From Heterodera schachtii (lineage: Eukaryota; Nematoda; Chromadorea; Rhabditida; Heteroderidae): a stretch of 64,000 nucleotides of DNA. The stretch spans positions 1,917,198 to 1,981,197 of the forward strand of contig SIJG01000013.1 in NCBI GenBank assembly GCA_023374025.1. The letters are read 5' to 3'. The notes under the pieces were generated by a model. The model was not told the origin of the DNA. It ran no database searches and saw only the letters and a program-made list of their open reading frames with translations. The translations under genes were made by a program, and so were the position numbers. Positions 56,671 through 64,000 of the stretch are shown here, piece after piece (position 1 is the stretch's first letter; each line of letters begins with the position of its first letter).

Positions 56671-58875
56671 TCAAAATGTTGAAATTAATCTCACGATTTT
56701 GTTATAATTTGTATATGGAAATGAAGGAATTTTCAATTGTATTTAATTGAAAGAGCTATGATTTATATTTTTGGCATTTTAAACTCAATTGTGGCATCTC
56801 GAATCAACTCCAGTGAGATTAAAAATTCAAAAAAAAAAAAATTAAGAAAATGAAAATTTATGAGCAGATATAGCTTTTGTCTTTTGAATGAACTAATTAA
56901 AGTTAATATATGAAATTTAAAATATGGATCTCAATTTAAACATAAGAACTAAACATTTAAATTTTTCATATGCAACAGAAAATAATTAATAATGAATATT
57001 CGCGTGCAAAATGATATTAAAGCTGCAAAATACAAACAAAATTAAATAGAAAAAATATTTAAAAAATTATTAATGAATTTGAAAATAAATTTCAAAGAGA
57101 TATTTCAATATTCTTAATTTGTAATTTATTAAGAAAAATATATTTAAATCTTTTGCAATTTATTTAAATTCAAAGAGATTGATTGTTTAAGAAAGAGTTT
57201 TTTGCAAAAAATTCAAAACAAATATTAAAGAATTGAAAAATTATAAATTTTTCAAAGGGATATTTAAAGAATTCCTTAATGAAACATTATGCAAAATATT
57301 AAATAACACAAAATTAATATTCAAAAGAATTTAACTCAATGAATTGAGAAAAATAACTAATTTCAATTACTTATACTAAGAACCCCTGACCTTTATTGAA
57401 ATATTGTTATTCTGCGGAACTGGATCTTTTGAATATAATAATAAACAAAATTATTTTAAAAAAGAACAAAAACATATACGTGTTTAGATGAACTAAGTTA
57501 AATGTTAATTCATAAATGGAACTAATAAATAAAAACGAACCTACCAAAAATGAGCACATATTATCCAACAATTCCAAAATGCTTACAAAGCAATTACACT
57601 GAACGACGACTGTGAGTGGGTGTTCTGTGGACGTGTCGGTTTTGCTATAATGCATTTGTAAAATTAATTGTCCAGAATATAGTAATTCGAATTAAAAATT
57701 TTAAAAATAGAATAAAAAAAAAGTAAATCCAAAATTGCAAAAAGTAAAACATAAATCTGCCAAAAGTAACAAAAAATTTAAACTATACTAATTAACAAGA
57801 CAAGCATTTTAAGTTTACATCATAGCTTTATTATAATTAAACAAGACAACAATTTCAATTAAGTTTATAAAACAAACGAAAAAATCTTTAATCACACAAC
57901 AAAAAAACAATACAAAAATTGAATTAAAATTTGTTACATTACTTTCAAAAAAAATAAATCATTAGAAATCTAAATTATTGAATAATTCTAAACAATTAAG
58001 AAAATAAGAAAATAATTGATAATCCAAATGAAAAAGATTATAAGTGAAGTGATTAAGCATAATAAATTATGCCATATTTAACAATAACAAATTGATTAAC
58101 AGAAATGGACCAAATATCATCCATCCAACATGAATTATTGCCACTTAAATGAAATATTCCTCACTATTTATTACAAAAAAATCTCTCTATTGCTTATATA
58201 AAATTGACAAATTATTACACTTAAATAATTTATTCTAAAAACATGCAGTAAATGAAATAGCATATGCTTTGGTTAATCTTCAGTGCCAGCAAGAAATAAA
58301 AGAAAAGTAAAACAAAAAAATATATAAAAACTATCTGGTTCAATTTGTTAATAAAAGAATCCATAATAAATTATTTAACAACAGTAACAAATTTACTAAA
58401 TAACAAAAAACTCGAAAAAAATAAAAATAAAACCATGAATACTGTGCCAAATTCCAAAAATTTTTCATTTATATTTTTTAATATTTAAATAAAAAATTAA
58501 AAATTTTCATATTTAACTTTGTTGATAATTTAAAGATTTAAAAAAATCAAAAGCATATCTATTATAATACAATGAATGGGGTACCAAATCAAACTGTTTT
58601 TGCGATAGCAAAAAGCAACGTTTAATAATAGCCAAGTCAAAAACAAAAATAACAAAAACGATGATGAATTTGCTTGGCGCCATAAGTCAAATGGAAAAGA
58701 GGCTAATAAATTCAAATATTTCGATTAATTTATTTTTACCCAAAAAGAAACAATATAAAGTGAAATATTAATTTATTGGAAATAAAATATGAAATTAAAT
58801 ATATATGAATTGAAGATGTCTAAGAATTATTGAATGAAAAAGGACCAAAATATGGAATTTTTTGTAAAAAATTGG
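56671..58875. other. Long A/T-rich stretch
   Basis: No supported gene. The minus-strand frame at 57407-57655 starts with a plausible 40-residue segment (MHYSKTDTSTEHPLTVVVQC) before a TTTTTG|GTAGGT donor-like site, but nothing continues it. Confidence 0.4.
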
Positions 58876-59480
58876 TGCATTTTATGACCCTAACTATTTT
58901 AGTGTGGCCAGATTTTAAATTTTTAGACGAAGAAATTATAACAGGTTTACATATATCCCCGGATTCTATAAAAAAAATTTTTGTTACCTTTTCAAACTTT
59001 TTGTAAAATTTTCAGGACGTGGACCTTATGGTGCATTTTTTAAGTAAAAATTTTTTCAAAAATGCCTCAATAGGGGCAAAAAAGGGGGCGAAATGCCAAA
59101 ATAGGGGCCAAACTTATTTTAGGGACGAAAAGGCCCAAGATAGGGATTCCTAGAGACCGGGGCGTTAAAACGAAGAATTTTCGCGAAAAAATTTGATCGT
59201 ACTCTTAGGCTCAGTGAGAACGCAGAGTTCAGATCTACGGCATATTCGGACAAAGCATGCCTGAATTACCCAACATTATGAAAATTCATTGTTTTCAGAT
59301 CGCATTATGTTAGAAATGGTTAATAAAAATGCCATTTTTGGAGACCATTTTCAATCTTGGCTCTCCAATAATTCCATTAACCAATTTTAGTTTGTCAACT
59401 CTAACTCCTTGAATTATATGCTCGGGAGATTGATCTCTTGTCTGAAAAATGCTACATGTTATCGACCATATGAAAATTAC
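58876..59480. repeat. Transposon debris with AGGGGC words
   Basis: 'aataggggcaaaaaaggggg' and 'aaaataggggccaaacttat' repeat one word, and 'tagagaccggggcgtt' (59151) resembles a TAGAG terminus. 59190-59480 is more complex DNA without an open frame. Confidence 0.4.
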
Positions 59481-59959
59481 TTTGAGTCGTGATTTTATTT
59501 TGTTGAAATGAAAAAAAGTAAATTTTCTTCATAAAATTGAAGGCCGACGCAATTTATGTTACACTTTTTAATGTCTCATTTTGATGAATATTATAAATAT
59601 TTTACCACAAGCGAATTTGAATTAATAAAATTCGAATTCACTAAATCACAAAAGGATTGAGAAATACAATTTAAAATACTCGTTAAAAATTTTATATAAT
59701 TAAAATTAAAACCAAAATACTAATCAAGAAACAAATGTTGAAAAACCAATTGAAATATTTAAATCGTATATAAAAAACTAATGAAAGTAAAAACTTTTAA
59801 AAATTATAAAGCATTTAAAAAAAAAACTATTTTTTTTTTGAGAAATGACCAAAATTGAAGAAATTTGTAAAAATATTTATTTAAATTCCACTATCATTTT
59901 CTTTAGTTAAATGCGTCAGCGCGTTAGTTAAATCGCCAATGATTAAAAAACTGAAAAAT

Positions 59960-60800
59960 ATACAAAAGTCACATTCTCAAAGTTGACTATATTTATTATT
60001 TTTGGTTTAGATCGTCAAGAGATTTAGTCGTCTCTAATTCTAAATTTCTAATTTTTACAATTAGTATAAAAGTTATTAAAAAAATTCAAAAAGTTAGGAT
60101 TTAATTTTTTGATATTTCTTTTATTTTATTCTGTCTTTGATTTCCGAAAACCTTTGGGGACTTGGAACTCCGTAATTAATATTTTGATAATTTTTTGTTG
60201 AAATTTAATTTTTGATAATTTATTCACGAATTTTTATTTAAAAAAACTCAAGTAGAACAAGCGGTATGTAGTTAGGCTCCGCATGGGAAAAGCTTGGAAT
60301 TAAAATAAATATTATTAAAGAAATGTAAAAAGCTTTTCATAAAATATTTTAAGAATTGTGTGCCTTTTAAAATTTTAAAAAATAATTAAAGCTAGAGATT
60401 TTATGGCGTCGGAAGAGTTCCTAGCAGAACAGAATATACAAAAATACATGACAATTTGATTAAATCTCGACGAATATTTTTTGGATACGGTAATAAATAA
60501 AAAATAAAAGAAATTATTTTGATTAAATTACTTATTTAATTTATGAAAATATTTAAAAATATCAATATTGAATTGAAGCTGCACAATGACAATAAAATTT
60601 CATTTATTTTTATACAAAATTTTCAAGAAATGCATTTTATTAAAACAAATGTAAAATTTCTCAAAAATAAATATGCACAAAAATAAAATCATGTAATAAG
60701 TTTAAAGTATGCAATATAATTAAATCGATCTTATTAAAAGCGCTGTATTTCTTCTTTTGTGAAGAATATACAATAAAAAATAATATGAGCATTACTAAAT
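59960..60800. repeat. Direct repeat D, copy 2
   Basis: Partner of 41810-42720 in the same orientation. Some internal parts present in copy 1 (around 42020-42110) are missing here. Confidence 0.8.
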
Positions 60801-60884
60801 TTAATAGAATGAAATAATATATAAATTATTCTCTTATATTATTTAAATTAAATTTTAATAGAACCGAGCATTATTAATCAATCA

Positions 60885-60930
60885 AAGTCAGATAAAAGAT
60901 TAAGAGTCTGGAGCTTTATGGCTTAATACA
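60885..60930 (-). repeat. tRNA-Lys-like fragment, dispersed copy
   Basis: 'aagattaagagtctggagct' matches the tRNA-Lys(CUU)-like fragment on the minus strand and follows 'accgagcattattaatcaat', as in the unit at 35580-35640. Confidence 0.5.
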
Positions 60931-61380
60931 TAAATATCAAAATATTGAAATTTCTCAGGAAATTTTTATGTTTTTACTTCATAAATAATTAGTTAAATAT
61001 TAAATTCAATTATTCGTTCCCAATTAATGCAAAATGATTTTCAAATTTTAATTTTTAATATGACCTATTTAGAACATAATTTGTTTTTAAAATATATTAA
61101 TTTATAAGCAAATTAATAAAAATGTTTGAGTCTATGTTAAAAAAAATGAAAATAAGAATGGAAGATAAAAAAGCTCTTTAAAATTTATTTTATAAAGAAA
61201 TTAAAAAGTATTGAAAAACAAAAGAAACCCCAAGGCCTAAGCCAATGTAAAAATATAAAAAATGTTATCTCAGAAATCAAAGGTGCTAGGACGAAGTGTC
61301 AAAAGTATCAATGCGGGCGAAGTGTCAAAAGTATCGATGAGGGGTGATCGGAAGAGGCGGGTCATTTCAGTACGGAATAA

Positions 61381-61440
61381 ATTATTTTAATTAATTAATA
61401 ATGTAATTATTTTAATTAATTAATAATGTAATTATTTTGA
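61381..61440. repeat. 25-bp tandem repeat in the Mutator-like element
   Basis: 'attattttaattaattaata' plus ATGTA is repeated twice, followed by a partial third copy, at the inner edge of the left inverted repeat. Confidence 0.9.
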
Positions 61441-61839
61441 TCTATTAATTAGATTTGCGGATTTTGAGCCTAATTATAATTTTGATTTATTGTTTTAGCA
61501 TTTCCCAAACAAGTTACATTTTTGTGAGAGAAATACAGTGCCCCAAAAAAGTCTTGACTCAAACCTAAAAAATATCTTATAGTTCATTTAAAAATTTGAA
61601 ATAATTCATGCTTGCATAACTCTGGTGCTGATCAAAAAAGTCTCTTACACCAACTTGATCAGATCACTCCTTCCTAGTGACCGGGACACCCCAAAACACA
61701 CTGAAAGTCGGTGAAACTTTCGAAAAAAAATCCCTAGTGGCTTGGGAAATTTTTTCTAGAAAAAATAGGCAAGCCACTAGAAAAAGCACAACATTTGCTA
61801 TCGAATTGTTTTTGGAATGGTGGATCTATGATTTGTATA

Positions 61840-61935
61840 TAGAAAGTTATACCAAACGAAATTTTTTGAAATTTTACAGGCAAATTGAGGACACTTAGGG
61901 CTATAAAAAATACCAAGATTGTTTAATTTGGATGT
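61840..61935. repeat. Diverged half-arm of the ATTCGATAG family
   Basis: 'aagttataccaaacgaaatt', 'acaggcaaattgaggacact' and 'agggctataaaaaatacca' follow the order of the right arm of 48985-49368 with many changes. It lies inside the Mutator-like element. Confidence 0.5.
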
Positions 61936-62215
61936 TTCTTGAAGAAGTAATGGCGAATTAAATTTATCAAATTATTGTATGGTCGTGTCTTTTTTTATGG
62001 TTGTGTAAACTGAAATAGAGCCAGATATATTTATTACTTATTAGATTATTATTCATTTGTTAATTAACTAATTAATTTAATTAATTAAATAATTTATTCC
62101 GTACTGAAATGACCCGCCTCTTCCGATCACCCCTCATCCATACTTTTGACACTTCGCCCACATCGATACTTTTGACACTTCGCCACATCGATACTTTTGA
62201 CACTTGACCCACCAC

Positions 62216-63915
62216 GAAATCAAATGATAAAGCGGCCGGTGTCGTTCTTGTAAATCGACGGAAGCGGAAGTCGAGTGACTTTTCAACTAAATTCTTTAAA
62301 AAATTCATTAAAATACAAAATAGCAGTGAAAAAATAAATCATGTAAAAAATAGTCAAATATCATCACTAAAACAATGTCATTTAAATGCCCAAAAACTGG
62401 GTTTATCCATGATTTTTACACATAAAATTTCGCAACAAACTGATTTTCCTTTTCTTCTCTTTTATTTAAATATCTAATAAATAATTTAAATTAAATTAAA
62501 CCAAAATAACACTTAATAAAATGAATTAATTAGAGAAATTTTGTAATTACATATCTTAGCAAAATAAAACTACAATTTTTGAAAAATCGTACACAAATTT
62601 ACAAATAAGTAGGTTTAATTACCCACAAAGTTCTTTCTAAAGAAAATTAATCTCAATCCAAATTTAAACCAACTTGATAACTAAAAAATATATTATAAAA
62701 AAAGAAAAGAGAAAAGAGTAAATGAAAATAAGAACAAAATGTGATAAAATAGAAAATAAAAAGATAAAAATAAAACAAAACACTTTATATAAATGAATTA
62801 TCTTAATAAATATATAGTAACTTACGCTGGTGAATAATTTAATTTTATGAAAAAATAATAGTAAATTATTTGTCTCTTATATTAAATATGAAAGTTAAGA
62901 ACAAAAAATAAAAAGATTATTTATTTAAAAGTTAAACTGAAAACAAAAGAAAATAAAGTAGAAGTAATATTTGTCACTTTAAAGTTCCTAGGCGGTCTTA
63001 TTAAATCTACAAAGGTATATGAAAAAACTATTCTCCTACATTGATAAAATAATAAAGGGGCAAACCCTCATTTTAGGAGATTTTAACTTTAACAAAAAAT
63101 ATTGAATGCGAATATTAAATTAAAAATTTTAAAACTTTTAAAAATAGAATTAGATTTATTAGTTTAAGTAATAAAAAATTTTTAAAATTAAAATTGAAAA
63201 ACCTCCTGGAAAAAATAAAATAACTTTTATATTTTTTATATTTATTCCCGTTAAAACCAATTATTTTATGATAATTGTATATTAATTAATTTTAAAGAAA
63301 ATAGAAATCAAAAATGCATGTAAAATACAATAATAAAAATTATGAAATATGAGCAGATTTTATCTGTGTTAGCAAAGGAATATTTGTTTTTTTTAAATGA
63401 AATACTTAGACATATAATAAATACATAACTAGGTTTAATTACCCACAACGTTTTTTCTAACTGGTCAAGGGAATTAATCTCAATCCAAATTTAAATAAAT
63501 TTCATATCGAAATAAATATGTACATAAATAAAAAGAAAAAAGAATGAAAAATTACAAAAAATGACATAAAATAGAAAAAAAGAAAATGAATATAATACGA
63601 AAGCCTTTTATAAAAACGTTTAAGAAATCTTTGAAAAAATCGAAAAAGAATTTTAAAATAAAGATTTATGAAATTTATTTGTTACTTTAATTTAAATTTG
63701 CTTTTACCACTAAAAGCTCAGTAGCTACATTGATAAAGCGAAAGATTATGAAGTCATTAATGATGGTCAATCGGACTAAATTTGACAAATCTTTGCTTTG
63801 CTCCATGCGGAAATTAAGATAGAAACACAGAGAAAGAAAACAGCATTTAAATTTTTTTTGCTTAATTATTTATTTCGCTGATTTAATTGCTACCAAAACT
63901 CCCAATTTTCAAAAT
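62216..63915. repeat. Repeats R and S in series, two SL1-like 14-mers
   Basis: 62225-62420 is repeat R ('gataaagcggccggtgtcgt'). 62440-62960 parallels 48715-49560 without its palindrome. GGTTTAATTACCCA lies at 62612-62625 and again at 63432-63445, each followed by 'cacaa.gtt.tttcta' and 'aatctcaatccaaattta'. The remainder is A/T-rich without a gene. Confidence 0.7.
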
Positions 63916-63945
63916 TTAGCGGCGCCTAGCGGCACCGCCGGCAAC
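63916..63945 (-). repeat. GC hairpin repeat, minus-strand copy
   Basis: On the minus strand CCGGCGGTGCCGCTAGGCGCCGC is a hairpin variant with loop GCTA. Its A/T tail is shortened ('aaattttgaaaattggg'). Confidence 0.65.
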
Positions 63946-64000
63946 CAAAACTTGTCTTTTTCTTAAAAAATTGGCACAAAATCGTAAAAATTTGTAATTT

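Larger units (their letters stand above)
61282..62215. mobile_element. Mutator-like non-autonomous element with 9-bp target duplication
   Basis: Terminal inverted repeats of about 150 bp contain GTGTCAAAAGTATCGATG words, then 'gaggggtgatcggaagaggc' and 'gtcatttcagtacggaataa' in each arm. The word unit (about 23 bp) occurs twice in the left arm and three times in the right. GAAATCAAA flanks both sides (61273-61281, 62216-62224). The other repeat R copies (33581-33610, 49655-49680) read through this site without the element. Long inverted repeats with a 9-bp duplication are Mutator traits. The interior (61500-62000) has no transposase. The frame at 61677-61898 is unsupported. Confidence 0.85.

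Noticed and set aside
61677..61916. Opposing 60-73 codon frames inside the Mutator-like element
   Set aside because: They show no transposase motif, and half of the region is a diverged arm of the palindromic ATTCGATAG family.

Overview
The window is very A+T-rich (about four fifths A/T by eye) eukaryotic DNA, almost gene-free and packed with decayed repeats. The one convincing protein gene has seven exons with short A/T-rich introns ending in TTTAG- or TTAAG-like acceptors. A TTCAG acceptor sits 2 bases before its ATG, as at a nematode trans-splice site. A repeat family carries 14 bases identical to the 5' end of the nematode SL1 leader. Together these suggest a nematode, and the composition would suit a root-knot nematode (Meloidogyne). 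The genus is an inference, not a demonstration.

Layout. 1-18.4 kb: repeat debris with scattered GC-rich islands, a foldback element (6.82-7.11 kb), a lone ankyrin-repeat exon (7.9 kb), a hAT-like MITE (14.57-15.07 kb), an unidentified broken coding segment (15.3-15.6 kb), a composite of nested elements (16.5-17.5 kb) and a palindromic element (17.69-18.02 kb). 18.42-27.02 kb: a nearly perfect 4.3-kb tandem duplication. Each copy carries a tRNA-Ile(AAU) gene, a hAT-like element with an exact 8-bp target duplication, and a possible minus-strand exon. 27.11-29.89 kb: the main gene, coding for a 491-residue protein-kinase-like protein with an N-terminal signal peptide. It begins only 93 bp after the duplication ends. 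29.9-64 kb: a mosaic of diverged repeat units seen two to five times each, broken by cleaner young insertions. These are palindromic MITEs at 45.07, 48.99 and 51.58 kb (the last nested in a hAT-like MITE), a Mutator-like element at 61.28-62.22 kb, and a Ty3/gypsy polymerase remnant at 54.5-55.2 kb.

Functional content is small: two identical tRNA-Ile genes and one predicted secreted kinase-like protein. Most of the interest lies in the mobile DNA. Several unrelated-looking elements show the same behaviour, with a short GC-rich word amplified near their ends in a number that differs between the two arms. Others share an internal core although their terminal repeats differ. A GC hairpin with a conserved A/T tail recurs eight or nine times, and a tRNA-Lys-like fragment recurs six times. 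No bacterial operons, CRISPR arrays or rRNA genes were seen.
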